NCBI GenBank assembly: GCA_032622095.1
Contig: CP136066.1
Location: 207,536,978-207,600,977 of the forward strand
Reading direction: 5' to 3'
DNA length: 64,000 nucleotides
Source: Siphonodentalium dalli
Lineage: Eukaryota; Mollusca; Scaphopoda; Gadilida; Siphonodentaliidae
Part shown: positions 10,603 through 22,289 of the stretch, piece after piece
How the letters are laid out: the number at the start of each line of letters is the position of its first letter
Position numbering within the stretch: position 1 is the first letter of the stretch
Notes under the pieces: generated by a model
What the model was told of the DNA's origin: nothing
Databases searched by the model: none
The model's input: only the letters and a program-made list of their open reading frames with translations
Program-made: the position numbers and the translations under genes

Positions 10603-11075
10603 TTAAAGATGAATTATCCAAATTAACGCTCCTAATTTACTATTTCTTTGGCTTCGGGTGTAAAAAATATTTGATTCAAGTCAAGGAAACCACCCATCAA
10701 AGCTTAGAGTGATCAGATATCAGTTTTTGAAGTTTGTTATTTCTCGAGATGTGCAATTATTTGTCGCCCAAAAAAACGTTGTCAAACAGACGGTCTTGGA
10801 CAAAATTGCAGATGAAGATGGATAACTCTAAAATCAAGTGGTAATACAGCCAAATTTCATGATACACAAGTGATAATACGGCTATATTTCATTGAACAAA
10901 ATGTTGATAAATAACACGTTTTGGGAAATTTTATACCATAGTTGACAGTGGTTAGCATTGTTTTGTTGCAATTAATCGATTCTGATAACTAAAGCATATT
11001 TTGAAGAAATGTTGTTGTTGTTGTTGTTGTATTTTGATGATATGGGGACCGTCTGATCGATTTGAGTACCTTTAA
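10603..11075. mobile_element. TTAA-flanked element related to 8690-9214
   Basis: The ends are TTAA|AGATGAATTATC and GAGTACCT|TTAA. It shares most of its body with 8690-9214 but lacks the 123-bp insertion, and carries a (TTG)n tract near 11015. Confidence 0.75.
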
Positions 11076-11754
11076 GGCCCGTCCACACAGCTCTTGACAT
11101 ATGGTAAAAGCGTTTTTAGCAATTTATATATTTCATTAGCTACTCAGGGGTTTTTGTTATTCACATATTTTTGTTAAAAATTACTGCATAGTCTGATGCA
11201 CAATCACAGTCCAAAACTGACATTGCCAGAAAACTGTTATGCCTCTGGTGTTTTCATCCTTTTCGTCGTTGTAAAAGTCAGAATTAGCCGATTGACCACA
11301 GACGAATTGCGCTGTTCCATACCGATATCCTCATCCTTTATATGTTCATGAAAAATTAAATTAAATAATATCAGATGCCTCCATATGGAAAGCTATGCTG
11401 AAACTAATAAGATATTAACACGGATAAATCTGCTCTATTCTTATTACAATGACATTTATTCTGAGTCACATTGTGATATTGAATTATAAATTGGGAATAA
11501 CTCACTTTGGTCCCATTTTTTTGAAAATGTTGGATGTAAATCTCGCAATATAGTTATATTGGCCTAATGTACTGCTTTTATGATAGATTTCGGGTTTATA
11601 TATTAATCAACAATAAAGGTGATTAAATACTATTTTAATTAAACCTTCCATTATTACAAGCAATCTGAGGATGACGTAGAGGTGAGTAAATGTGACATTG
11701 GTTTTGTGCAACATATCTCAATGCTCAACAGACACAGAACAGAAAATCTATATA

Positions 11755-12154
11755 TTAACCCTTTACCCAACAAAACGGCCAAAACCGGCCAAATAAAGCT
11801 TCAACAGCCTAAAATTTCTTCGGTCTGTCTCAATAGAACCATACAAATATGGATATCATTGGAACCGGCTCCTTGACCACATTGTGATAGTTACAGTTAT
11901 GACCTGTGCCAATGCATTCTCTTATATATGCGAGTCGACCATAGGACGCCTCGCATATATAAGAGAATGCATTGGCCTAAAAAAAATCTTTTTTTAACAC
12001 TTTTTACCATTTTTTCTTACATTCTTTAACAATTTTATAATTTTTAATGTGTTAAGCCAATGCATTCTCTTATATATGCGAGGCGACCTATGGTCGACTC
12101 GCATATATAAGAGAATGCATTGGCACAGGGCCCTTCTGTTGGGTAAAGGGTTAA
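11755..12154. mobile_element. piggyBac-like MITE (CCCTTTACCCAAC subtype), full length
   Basis: The element is 400 bp with perfect TTAA flanks, termini CCCTTTACCCAACAAAACGG and CTGTTGGGTAAAGGG, and two intact hairpin cores in opposite loop orientation. It is essentially the reverse complement of the 54856-55255 copy and is one of the best-preserved members. Confidence 0.93.
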
Positions 12155-12177
12155 GCAAACCGCACCAGCCTTGTTTA

Positions 12178-12711
12178 CAGTCTCTTTGAAAAGCTGACGA
12201 AAATACTATATCGGAATTACGTCTCTAGAACTCTCTATTAAAATTAGGTTATGTATTGAAGTGATTCCCTCCATTTCATTGGAGAGTGGCACAGACTGCA
12301 TTCGATTTCATTGGTTTATGGCATAGCAGATCACGTCAGAGGTCAGAGGTCGATGCCGTGTTGACAATTTTCCCATGCATTGTCAAACTCAACTATTGTT
12401 GGAAAACTGAATACAGGCGATATATCTATTATTCATTTTACTCATCGCAATATATGTAATAGACATCATCTTCAAGTTTTTTTTATCAGTAATATTATAT
12501 TCATTATTCTTTCGCATCTATTGCATTTATAACTATTTCTAAATACTACGATTCTCACAAACATTTACTATGCCAGGAATGCACTCCATATTTGGAAACG
12601 ACTTATTACGTCAAGTTGGGAATGCTGCATCATCGTAGAAATGAAATATTATGGACACTTCTAGAGACGTAATTCCGATATAGGATTTTTGTCCGCTTTT
12701 CAAAGAGACTG
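12178..12711. mobile_element. Inverted-repeat element, CAGTCTCTTTG ends
   Basis: Terminal inverted repeats of about 50 bp: CAGTCTCTTTGAAAAGCTGA / TATCGGAATTACGTCTCTAG, with their complements ending CAAAGAGACTG. The flanks CCTTGTTTA (12169-12177) and CCTTGTTTC (12712-12720) match at 8 of 9. No reading frame of note. The superfamily is uncertain; an 8-9 bp duplication would suit hAT or Mutator types. Confidence 0.75.
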
Positions 12712-13309
12712 CCTTGTTTCCAGCTGCAACATTATTTTACCTGACAATCTATTTAATACTCAAGTTTATTTCACTTTACAATCCAATGAGAGGCATGGTA
12801 TTAGGTGGGTATAGATAACAATCATAAAATTTCTTAGGTCACACTATTTTAAAGTGATGTGAAACACTCCAGTAGGGTGATCAAATAGAAATGGAGAATA
12901 CCCTTGCTCAAAGTAGTAATTTTACAAATATTATATACAAATTGCCAACAAACACCGTCATTCTTGAATATTAATTAAATACAATGACTCTCGATGGCGA
13001 AATCGTTTTTGTTAGCTTATCACAGATAGTTGCGTCCCGAATCGAGAAGTATATATTTACAATTGCGCATAGTTCAGATGATGTTTTCTATGGACTGGTA
13101 AGGTCGATTTGTTTGAAATTTTCGGTATGTTACTTGAATGCTATATTCCTCAAGTTGGCATAGTGCCTGAATACTAACTTATTAGTTTCACGCACCCGAA
13201 TAAGTACTAATATGTCTTTAATAAAAAAGTTCAAACCAGCAAGCTTTGGAAACAAGGTGCCTTTTTAGCTCAATCTGCCTACAAGAGAGGGTTGTAGCTA
13301 TTGTGGGTG

Positions 13310-14370
13310 GTGAGTAAAAAAATAAAGGATCTGCGGTCTGTAGTCACGTTTTCGCTCCGTTTATATACGCCAGTTTTGAAAAAAACAGGATGTATTATGT
13401 TATTGGTTCGTCCATCTGTCTGTTCGTTTAGCCGTTTGCTTATTTCGTTTCAGGATGATAACTTTAGCAAGTCTGATCTCAATGGAATAAAATTTAGTAT
13501 GTGGGTTTACCAGCCCAAAATACAGGTCAAGTTTGAATTTGGGTTCCGCCCGCCTATTTTCATCGAAGTTATGGCCCTTTGTTGAGTATTTTGCAACGCC
13601 TTAGCGATGCTCTTGTTTCAAGATGAAAGTAAGACTTTTCGTGATAAATTTTTGGATCAAGGTTTTTAAGTTGCCTTCGAGAATTATACAGACGACTGTA
13701 TCACATGATTAATGAAATAAACTCTCACAATGTAGCATTTAAATTAAGTTAGTATACATCGCATTTTGTTCACACTGGCACGGGTGTCATTGTACCCCCA
13801 CTTTTTCAAAGAAAAATGGGGGTTGGGTATACTGGATTGACTGCATCCATCCATTTGTCCATCTGTTTGTCGAGTCGTTTATATGTCCGTCCGGGCATAT
13901 ATCTCAGCATTGGGTTATTGGATATGAATGAAATGTGGTATGGAGGTTCATCATCACGACTGCTTTAAAAAGAGGGCCAAGAGACGTTGTTTCTTTTTCC
14001 ATTCTAGAGTTATCCTTCTTTGTTTATCTGGAAATTTGGAGTTTTCGTCCATCCGTGCAGGTGGGCCATGGATTATCGGATGTGATTTTAAATTTGGAAT
14101 GGCGGTTTGCCATCACAAATGGTTTCAAAAGAGTGTCCAATGATGTTGTTTCCATATTCATTTTGACTGAGTTATCAACTTCAGTTTGTAAATTTTTCAC
14201 AATTTTGGTCCATCCGGCTTGATAAATAAAAAATTATGAACCAATTTCAATAAATTTTGGAATACAAGTTGCTTGCCACAATATCTAAAATCAATGAGCA
14301 AACCAGGTTTATCCCAATTTTTGAGTCTGAATTATGGCCCTTCGTCAATTTTTCACAATTTTTGTCCATC
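13310..14370. repeat. Interspersed repeat cluster (GATAACTTTAGcA family)
   Basis: It contains clusters of ccatctgtctgttcg, GATGATAACTTTAGCAAG, acaggtcaagtttgaatttg, gttatggccctt and, further on, a second subfamily (TCCATTCTAGAGTTATCCTT, ctttgtttatctggaaattt). Parts recur at 5085, 15155, 48030-48190, 56380-57240, 60880-61980 and 62580-63200. Short open frames here follow the repeat and match no protein I know. Confidence 0.7.
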
Positions 14371-14662
14371 CGGCTCTTCTGCTGTTGTTTTTTAACCATT
14401 ATTTGAATGACTGATCTTATGGAGGAGAGAATTTCTGTGTTGTGTTTTCTGAAATGGTATGTTTGGCGTGGCTGAAATTTTGGTAATATTATTCAAATGA
14501 TGCATTCTTCCATTTGGGCTAAGTGTCTGGGTACATATCGGTTAGTTTCACTGAAATAAATACTTAATTATGTCTTTAATCATAGAAAATGCTGTAGCAG
14601 TGCTGTTACAGACTGAGTTTGAATGGTGAATGTGGTCCAAGTATTTGTATTTCAAGTGCTAC

Positions 14663-14911
14663 TTAACATTTTCATGACGAGAGCTGAACTGGTGCAACAT
14701 TATATAACCTGTGCTAGTTCATTATCCTATTATAAGCAGATATAGGAGAATGTACTGGCTTACAAGGTCAAGGAAAATATTGTTAGGCCAGTGCATTCTT
14801 TTATATATGTGAGGCTGCCAATGGGAGACTCACATATCCATGTATAAGAGAATGCATTGGCACAGGATTTTTCACAAAATTTTAGGAAGCTCCAGTCATG
14901 GAAGGGTTTAA
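14663..14911. mobile_element. piggyBac-like MITE (CATGAC subtype), decayed
   Basis: The left end is TTAACATTTTCATGACGAGAG and the right end TCATGGAAGGGTTTAA. It carries two diverged hairpin cores and the linker TTACAAGGTCAAGGAAAATATT. Mutated ends suggest an old copy. Confidence 0.75.
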
Positions 14912-15051
14912 AACGATTTTCACTTCTGTCTATTGATATACAGAATTTGTGTGGAGAATATGATATAAATAGAATTATAGAATAAGCTGAACAATATCTG
15001 TGTAATAATAAATGTCAGATGAAACTAATAATGCCGCACACTATATTTCAG

Positions 15052-15144
15052 AATACAAACAACCCTGGTATGGTTGAGGATCCAGGAAAAGATCCACAGT
15101 ATACAGAAGCTCAAATAGATACCCTCAGGCAGCAAAAAGATGAG
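15052..15144 (+). CDS. DYNC2LI1: DYNC2LI1 exon 6 of 7 in window
   Basis: The exon is 93 nt, or 31 codons in phase 0, with acceptor ctatatttcag| and donor gatgag|gtaatt. It encodes NTNNPGMVEDPGKDPQYTEA followed by QIDTLRQQKDE. The family counterpart contains [21 protein letters not shown], so the DPG/KDPQY core and the following helix are conserved. Confidence 0.94.
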
Positions 15145-15154
15145 GTAATTATAT

Positions 15155-15530
15155 ATTTTGAGAAAAAAACGTATTATGTTATTGGTCCATCTGTCTGTCC
15201 GTCCGTTCTCTTTATTTGTTTCTGGTTGATAACTTTAGTAAGTCTGAACTTAAATTTGGTATGTGCGTTTACTAGCACAAAATACAGGTCAAGTTCGAAT
15301 TCGGGTTTTGCCTGCCAATTTTCACCAGAGTAACGGCCCTTTTTGTTGGAATTTGCACTCAATTTCTGTTACCAGATGGTAACTTTAGTAAATCTGAACT
15401 GATTGGAATTTGGTATTTGAGTTTACTAGCCTAAAATACAGGTCAAGCTCAAATTTGGGTTCTGCCCACAAATTTTCTCAGTCTAAGTTTTTTGTCAAAA
15501 AATTCACGGGCCCCCCCCCCCTGGCTTACT
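15155..15530. repeat. Interspersed repeat (GATAACTTTAGTAAG family)
   Basis: Tandem half-units each contain TGATAACTTTAGTAAGTCTG or its variant, a tttggtatg...tttactag segment, and ACAGGTCAAGTTCGAATTCG. It begins 10 bp after the exon donor and ends in a 13-base C run at about 15511. Confidence 0.7.
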
Positions 15531-15724
15531 GATGGGTGTATATAGTACTGATTTTCAAATTAAAATCAATTGGGCACAGACTAAAATGTAAGAGATTATC
15601 ACAAAATTGCAGCCGCTCTGTAATACAGATGTTAATTTGAAAGAGAATAATTCAAATTGTGAGATGTCACTTCTTCTACCTATTAGATTATTAGGGAGAA
15701 ATGGATTGTTATCAGAGAGAGTCA

Positions 15725-16114
15725 TTAACCCTTTACCCAACATAACGGCCCTGTGCCAATGCATTCTCTTATATATGCGAGTCGACCATAGGTCGCCTCG
15801 CATATATAAGAGAATGCATTGGCTTAACACATTAAAAATTATAAAATTGTTAAAGAAAGTAAGAAAAAATGGTAAAAAGTGTTAAAAAAAGTTTTTTTTT
15901 AGGCCAATGCATTCTCTTATATATGCGAGGCGACCTATGGTCGACTCGCATATATAAGAGAATGCATTGGCACAGGGCATAACTGTAACTATCACAATGT
16001 GGTCAAGGAGCCGGTTCCAATGATATCCATATTTGTATGGTTCTATTGAGACAGACCGAAGATATTTTAGGCTGTTGAAGCTTTATTTGGCCGGTTTGTT
16101 GGGTAAAGGGTTAA
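15725..16114. mobile_element. piggyBac-like MITE (CCCTTTACCCAAC subtype)
   Basis: The element is 390 bp with perfect TTAA flanks, CCCTTTACCCAACATAACGG / TTGTTGGGTAAAGGG ends, and two intact hairpin cores separated by the AT-rich spacer (acattaaaaattataaaattg). Confidence 0.92.
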
Positions 16115-16237
16115 GAGACTGAAGTTCAAATTACTCTCTAATATTACCTTTCTGTGATCCAATATGTATTATGCAATACAAGAGGCCATTTATAATACCT
16201 TTATAAGGAGCAAGTACACCAATATAAAATCAGTAAA

Positions 16238-16456
16238 TACAGTAATGCCCTAAGTAATTATCAACTCCTTAACCACAGCAGAATTATGGGTAACTTTTCA
16301 GGATTTAGTCAGAAATATGGCTTGTTGCCATTCATCGGAAAGCTCTCGGCGAGAGTTTTCCGATGAATGGCAACAAGCCATATTGCCGACTAAATCCTGA
16401 AAATTTACCCATAATTCTGCTGTGGTTAAGGGGTCAATTATTTGGAGCATAACTGT
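16238..16456. mobile_element. TA-flanked palindromic MITE (ACAGTAATGC ends)
   Basis: A nearly perfect palindrome of about 219 bp. The left end TACAGTAATGCCCTAAGTAA is intact; the right end (GGAGCATAACTGTGG) is mutated. The arms contain CCACAGCAGAATTATGGG and GGCTTGTTGCCATTCATCGG. Confidence 0.85.
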
Positions 16457-16492
16457 GGACTTCAAATATGCTGTTTTGAGATATGGATGCTG

Positions 16493-16602
16493 CAGCCCTC
16501 TTAATTCAGATTGTTTGTCTTCGGCAATCTGCTACGGCAACAATTTGCCATGGCCCAGTTTGCTTCAGCATTGCTGATTGCCATAGCCAATTATGAGGGC
16601 TG
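16493..16602. mobile_element. Small MITE with CAGCCCTC ends
   Basis: Second copy of the 8994-9116 family: CAGCCCTCTTAATTCAGATT at the left, CAATTATGAGGGCTG at the right. The target duplication is not clear in this copy. Confidence 0.7.
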
Positions 16603-17468
16603 AAGTCACCTCTCCCTTGGACAAAAATAGGGAGAAGTGGCACATTTTATTGCACATTTTAAGGTTTGCCACTGCGACAGAGATTGATTTGATAGTAATG
16701 TCTTTGAGACAATTTGCATGACCGATTGTGTAAACATTAAAATAAAGACAATAGAACACGTATGCACTTATAAAATAATACAGGTGCTACCAGATGCTAT
16801 ATTACCCATACAATTCACATTACCTATTTGCATTCTCACAGTTGCCTATTTTATACTTCCCCAGTAGAGATTTGATATCCTGTATTTCTCTGGTTACACA
16901 ACTTCAAATATACCATAATTAACTTTATTATATGCTTCCCTATTAAATTCCATTGATTTCTTGTTTGCGTAGAAAGCTATGTTTCACTTAAATGGATCGC
17001 CAATGCTATATCCCACTGTAGATTCCTAATATTACATGGTAGCTTCCTCATATTATGCTCTAGCTCGCTTACATTACACGCTAGCTCCAATCCAATCACA
17101 TGCAAAATTTTAATTTATATACATACCAGTAAAGCAAAACAGACTATTTGCACTTTTTTTGTCAGCTTTGAGTTTTTCTCCCTGAACTGTACTCTGCATT
17201 GTCACGATATTACTTACATTGACAACTTCACTACCAACGGAATATGGTGACATAATGGCTTCAGGGTAGGATAAGAATCTTGGGGCTCTTTGTTGGATAA
17301 ATGGAAAAAATTTAATGATAGTGAACAAAAGAACAATAAAAGCATTTAGAAATTAAAGACCGAGTCAAGATTGCATGAAATTGTTGAATGATGATAAATG
17401 AATGATTCAATCAATTATTATTTGTCTTGATTCGATTTTGATGATTGATTACTAGTGGTACTAGTAGC

Positions 17469-18035
17469 CAGGGTTCGAGCTGTCACTTGCCAATTGCAAA
17501 AATAATTTATATTTGGCAAAAAATATTTTCATTTGGGAAAAATGTCCGCAAGTCACTTTTGATTCCTTAAGAAAGTTTAATAATATGTGGGAAACTCTTT
17601 CATTAATGGTATTATTGGTGGTGATTTATAAGGTTATGAAAGGTTAACACCACTATCAAGATGCAATTAATCTGATATCATTAGTATCGACGGGTGAATG
17701 GTTTGTTAGTATGTATGTATGGTGGTTGGTGTTTACATAGCTAATCCTCCTTTTTTCGCTGTGCCTTTCTGATGAAGAAACCCTTCTACAATTTCATTGT
17801 TATGCTGTTGGTTTATTATTCTATGATAAACCCAAGTAGAGAGGCAAAAATTATTGATAATGAACTGCTTTCCTATCGATATCAAAGGTCGCTCAAGCAG
17901 TGACTGTGGAAATAATCAAAATAAAAGACACAATGTTGTAGAAATTTTTGGCAACTTCTAACAGAATTTGGCAAAAATTATTTTCATTTGGCAAAATATT
18001 TGGCAAAAGCAAATGTCGGGCCAGCTCGGACCCTG
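17469..18035. mobile_element. hAT-like non-autonomous element, perfect 8-bp TSD
   Basis: The termini CAGGGTTCGAGCTG and CAGCTCGGACCCTG form an inverted repeat, and the flanks are the identical octamer CTAGTAGC (17461-17468 and 18036-18043). CAGGG ends with an 8-bp duplication are characteristic of hAT. Subterminal repeats of a TTTGGCAAAA...ATTTTCATTTGG type occur at both ends. No transposase frame; 567 bp. Confidence 0.9.
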
Positions 18036-18522
18036 CTAGTAGCCCTACTGAATATTGTTTTCTTTGATTTAAGGAATTTTACATCATATTAATTGGTGTC
18101 ATTTTGGGTGGGAATATTTGAAACTATTTTTCCGTGCAAACTCTTGTTTCAAAAGAGAATTAATGTTGCGCAGCACTGGTAGTGAGTTGTCAGGTGCCGA
18201 TCAGCTGATCGCCCAAAACAAGAGGTCGGGGCTGTATTTCCACTTAATTATAATACTCATGTGTGGCTAATTTGTCGAGCACATAATAAATAGAATACCT
18301 GCTCTTTCTTGAGTGAACACTGGAATTACCTCATTCGTAGATACATTGAAATATAACTGTTCCCATTCGCGGCTTGTGGGAATAGTTATATTTCAATGTA
18401 ACCACTCCTCATTGTGTAATTTCAAGGACCTCAGGTATCTTCTACTTATTACATCCTTGTTCCTAGAATTACAGTGTTCTTGCTGTGTTGTATTTACAAA
18501 TCCATATGCCACACATGTTACA

Positions 18523-18729
18523 TACAGTAATGCTCTAAGTAATCGACTCCTTAACCACAGCAGAATTATGGGTAACTTTTCAGGATTTAGTCGGAAATAT
18601 GGCTTGTTGCCATTCATCGGAAAGCTCTCCCCGAGAGAGTGGCAACAAGCCATATTTCCGACTAAATCCTGAAAAGTTACCCATAATTCTGCTGTGGTTA
18701 AGGAGTCGATTACTTAGAGCATTACTGTA
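18523..18729. mobile_element. TA-flanked palindromic MITE (ACAGTAATGC ends)
   Basis: The ends TACAGTAATGCTCTAAGTAA and TTACTTAGAGCATTACTGTA are perfect complements. The palindrome is intact apart from a short deletion in the right arm near the centre. Confidence 0.9.
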
Positions 18730-18995
18730 CGCATCCTGTTGACATCACACGACATACATGTACATGACGTACATGACATTCTCCTCAACCATGAAACTGG
18801 AACTATAAAATAAAAAACATTATCATACCTGACTAAACAAGCCCTGTATATATGTGCCTGAATAAACCTTGTAGTTAATAGGTCTGTCAATACGGCACTT
18901 GTGCCCTATCAAGAGTGCCATGTCAACAAATGCATTAAGACACTCGTATCGTTCTATGTATAACTTTTATTGATGAAATGTGTTTTTATTTTCAG

Positions 18996-19073
18996 GAGTT
19001 AGAGAGATACAGAAAATTGTCAGAACGAAGAACGAAGGAGATGCAGAATAACTACTTAGGAGCTCTATCTTAG
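18996..19073 (+). CDS. DYNC2LI1: DYNC2LI1 last exon with stop codon
   Basis: Acceptor ttattttcag|, 25 codons and TAG at 19071-19073. It encodes ELERYRKLSERRTKEMQNNY then LGALS. Vertebrate proteins continue here as [21 protein letters not shown], so the ELE(R/Q)YR start is conserved and the tail diverges, as expected at a C terminus. The seven exons total 498 nt, or 165 residues and a stop. A MITE begins about 11 nt after the stop. Confidence 0.92.
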   Translation, partial: ELERYRKLSERRTKEMQNNYLGALS

Positions 19074-19119
19074 AGGCTATATCCTATCCCTTTTATGACG
19101 GGAGCCGTACTGGTGTGGC

Positions 19120-19125
19120 ATTAAA
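19120..19125 (+). promoter_or_regulatory. Candidate poly(A) signal ATTAAA inside the MITE
   Basis: The hexamer ATTAAA lies 47 nt after the DYNC2LI1 stop, within the MITE arm. It is the commonest variant of AATAAA and no AATAAA occurs between it and the stop. Use of this site is inferred from position only. Confidence 0.35.
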
Positions 19126-19158
19126 GATCCTGTGCCAGTGCATTCTCTTATATATAGA

Positions 19159-19316
19159 CAGAACACAACGCGCATCTTAATCAAGAATCTTTTATCGAAT
19201 GAGTTGCGGATGGCGCAACGATATATTTGAGAGCGTAACTCTAGCAAAATGTAACTATGCGCCGTCTGCAACGAGTTTGATAAAAGATTCGAGATTATGA
19301 TGCAAGTAGTGTTCTG
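19159..19316. mobile_element. Small inverted-repeat element (CAGAACAC ends) nested in a MITE
   Basis: Imperfect complementary ends CAGAACACAACGCGCATCTTA and ATGATGCAAGTAGTGTTCTG, with internal complementary stretches (gaatcttttatcgaatgagt / acgagtttgataaaagattc). It sits inside the hairpin core of the surrounding MITE. Confidence 0.6.
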
Positions 19317-19897
19317 TATTTATTCTACACAGTTGTGCAAGAGAAATTAAATTGTGATTTAACTGTGATGAATAACCAGTTATTTTCGGGGAATCACCCG
19401 CGGTGGATTGTTGATGTAATATACGTCATCTTTCTTGGCGACATCGTCAACAAGAATAGTTCCAGCTTGTATTCCACTAGAGATATACACTAATATGTAT
19501 TCAATGGCTCGTATTCCATTGAATACATGTGCCTCACGTCGATGGGTGTGGAATAAATGCAAGTCTCCCATAGGGAGCCTTGCAAATATAAAAGAGTGCT
19601 CTGGCTTACAAGGCCAATGTTTTCTCTTATATATGCGAGGCTCCCTATGGGAATGCAATCTCACAGGGTTTTTGCAACATTTCAGGAAGCTCCATTCATG
19701 GAAGGGTTAAGCATAATATGAATAATGTTGTTATTTAAGAAATGAATGTGTTGGGTGACCAAATAATGTTTTGATCATTGTTTATTCATATCAAACCTCA
19801 TACTCCATCTTTGTTTTTGTAGAAGAACACATTGTAAGCACAATGACTGTGATATATTAATTTATTAAATTAATGAAAATGATAAAGATGTTCTTCT

Positions 19898-20222
19898 TAT
19901 TATCTGATGTGTGGTGGTCAGCATTGAATGTTTATACCTATCGTAATATCTGATGTGTGGTGGTCAGCATTGAATGTTTACACCTACCGTAATATCTGAT
20001 GTTTACACCTATCGTAATATCTGATGTGTGGTGGTCAGCATTTAATGTTTACACCTACTGTAATATCTGATGTTTACACCTACCGTAATATCTGATGTGT
20101 GGTGGTCAGCATTGAATGTTTACACCTACTGTAATATCTGATTGAATGTTTACACCTACCGTAATATCTGATGTGTGGTGGTCAGCATTGAATGTTTACA
20201 CCTAATATCGGGTGTCTGGTGG
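19898..20222. repeat. Tandem repeat, about 46-bp unit
   Basis: The unit reads TAATATCTGATGTGTGGTGG / TCAGCATTGAATGTTTACACC / TACCG. Six to seven full or partial copies, with several units internally shortened to TAATATCTGATGTTTACACC. Confidence 0.9.
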
Positions 20223-20321
20223 TCAGCTATGGATTGACTTGACATAAATGTATTCACTGAAGTTTAGCAGGAAGGCGGGTAGGAATCATGATTATATTTC
20301 TGAAGGTGGTCAACTTGGCCT

Positions 20322-21003
20322 AATTTTCAGGAAGGTGGATAGAAATGATGATTATATGGGCATATAGGACAGCATGTGCCACTTTGTGCTCTAATGATAC
20401 AATATTTTGGTCCAAATTGGGGCAATTTCTTCCTTACCATCCTCCAGAATTTCTGATGGTGGTCAACCGAGGATCAAATGGGCCTGATTTTCAGGAAGAC
20501 GGGTAGGAATCATGATTATATGGGCATATAGTGACAGCTTGTGCCACTTCATGCTCTTACTATACTATATTTTGGTCAAAATTGGATGATTTCTTCCTTA
20601 CTTTCACTCCTGGATTTATGAAGGTGATCAACCAAGGGTCGACTGGGCCTGATTTTCAGGAAGACGGGATTGGAATCATGATTATATGGGCATATAGTGA
20701 CAGCTTGTGCCACTTCATGCTCTAACTATACTCTATTTTTGTCACAATTGGATGATTCCTTCCTTACACTCCTGGATTTCAGAAGTTGATCAACCGAGCG
20801 TCAGCTGGGCCTGATTTTCAGGAAGACAGGGTTGGAATCATGATTATATGGGCATATAGTGACAGCTTGTGCCACTTCATGCTCTAACTATACTATATTT
20901 TGGCCAAAATTGGATGATTTCTTCCTTACCATCACTCATGGATTTCAGAAGTTGATCAACCGAGCGTCAACTGGGCCTGATTTTCAGGAAGACGGTAGGA
21001 ATC
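20322..21003. repeat. Tandem repeat, about 160-bp unit, four to five copies
   Basis: Each unit has GATTTTCAGGAAGACGGG, ATCATGATTATATGGGCATA, TGTGCCACTTCATGCTCTAA, TATTTTGGTCAAAATTGGAT and TTGATCAACCGAGCGTCAAC. Unit starts fall near 20331, 20491, 20651, 20812 and 20978. No open frame runs through it. Confidence 0.9.
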
Positions 21004-21870
21004 ATCATTATATTGGCATTTTGTGATGATATGATATGTTATTTTCTCTTTCAAATAGCATCGGATGGCAAATGGCGCATATTGGCAGAATCGCTATTTT
21101 CCATCCGATTGCGAATAGACACTGCCATATCCACGTGAGTCCCAATATACCAAAAGGCCTAGTCTGATTGACAACGTACCGCCTTGTAGAATCGACTAAA
21201 AAGTCCTTCTTGTTCATCTCCAGTGGTTGGAGGGTACGTTGAGTGAAATTCCACTGTGGTTAATCTGCGTCACTGGTGACATCGGCGAGTGAAAACCTCG
21301 GGGCCATATCTGAGTGTTAAAGATGGCGAGGAAGGCAAAAAAATTGAGACAAAACTCCAGAGAAAAGCTTCAACACTCAGAAAACCTGCAGTATAGGTCT
21401 AGTGCTTTCGTTAATGTTTAACTTCATCAGGACTGAGTTTGGTGCGTGATTTTGTGACGATTATGCTTGCCTTTTATACTGTTTGTTATGTGTCTCCAAT
21501 TTGATTGGTCAGTGTAGAAGGGTCAAGTGGTTGTGAGAAGGAGGCTTGGAAGTGCGGGTAACAAATGCGGGTAAGTGGTTCGTATTGGTTTTTAGCCTCT
21601 ATGTATAGAGGCAGATAACTGGTTACAAAAGGCCAATACAATGACATAGTTTGTCTATTCTTCATTTGTAGAGATGTGACAATCACATGAGCATAGAATA
21701 AAAAGCTGAATTAAAAGAACCCCCATAATTTCATTAGTAGGGTTGTTCAGAAAATATAATTAGTTCAAGACTCATGCAGATCTCAATCATCTCAAATCAT
21801 GGGAATAAATCAGTTGTAATGTCAGTATAGTGACATGTATAGTGAATTTAGCTCAATTTGACAGTGAAAT

Positions 21871-22289
21871 CAAGTCTGAGTTTAGTGTGCCTGTCATTTG
21901 CAAAATAAGGTCCCCAGCAGTCCCCAGAGGATTAATTTAGTGACGCTATCCCGCATAGCAGGCTAGCATCACCAGATTCATCCTCTGGGGACCTCATTCT
22001 ACATGGGCCCCCATCTGCTATGGGATACATACTCAGATTCAAGTTCCCAAATGGTGAATATTGTGATGTACATGTATACCAATTGGGAACCTCGATTATG
22101 CAATGTGTCATCTACCAATTTGAGGATATAAGGAAACTAATCTAAAAAAAAGAAATAGAATCTTTGTGAAGAAGTTTCTATAGAAATTTTATAATAAAGA
22201 AAATTTCCAGAGAAGATGAGGCCTAAGCAGAATGATGTCCCTATGGGGACCTCATTCTGCAAATGACAGACATACTAAACTCAGGCTTG
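21871..22289. mobile_element. CAAGCC-family hAT-like element, longest form, perfect TSD
   Basis: The ends are CAAGTCTGAGTTTAGTGTG and CATACTAAACTCAGGCTTG. The octamer AGTGAAAT flanks both sides (21863-21870 and 22290-22297). At 419 bp it retains the internal spacer that is deleted in the 254-bp copies. Confidence 0.9.

Larger units (their letters stand above)
19084..19710. mobile_element. piggyBac-like MITE in the DYNC2LI1 3' flank, interrupted
   Basis: The left end CTATCCCTTTTATGACGGGAG (TTAA mutated to CTAT) is followed by the family arm with GGCATTAAAGATCCTGTGCC and half a hairpin core. Unrelated DNA interrupts it from about 19158 to 19558. It then resumes with further cores and the right arm ending TCATGGAAGGG|TTAA (19707-19710). 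The insertion includes an inverted-repeat element at 19159-19316 (CAGAACACAACGCGC / AGTAGTGTTCTG). Confidence 0.8.

Noticed and set aside
15281-15312. GGTCAAGTTCGAATTCGGGTT-like segments as tRNA T-arms or SINE B boxes
   Set aside because: The motif recurs as part of a long interspersed repeat. No A box, cloverleaf or acceptor stem could be built around it.
21330-21700. Possible end of a Penelope- or RTE-like retroelement
   Set aside because: The minus strand has a CCTGATGAAGTTAAACATTA-like phrase seen near some retroelement ends, but no reverse transcriptase or endonuclease frame and no clear boundaries could be found.
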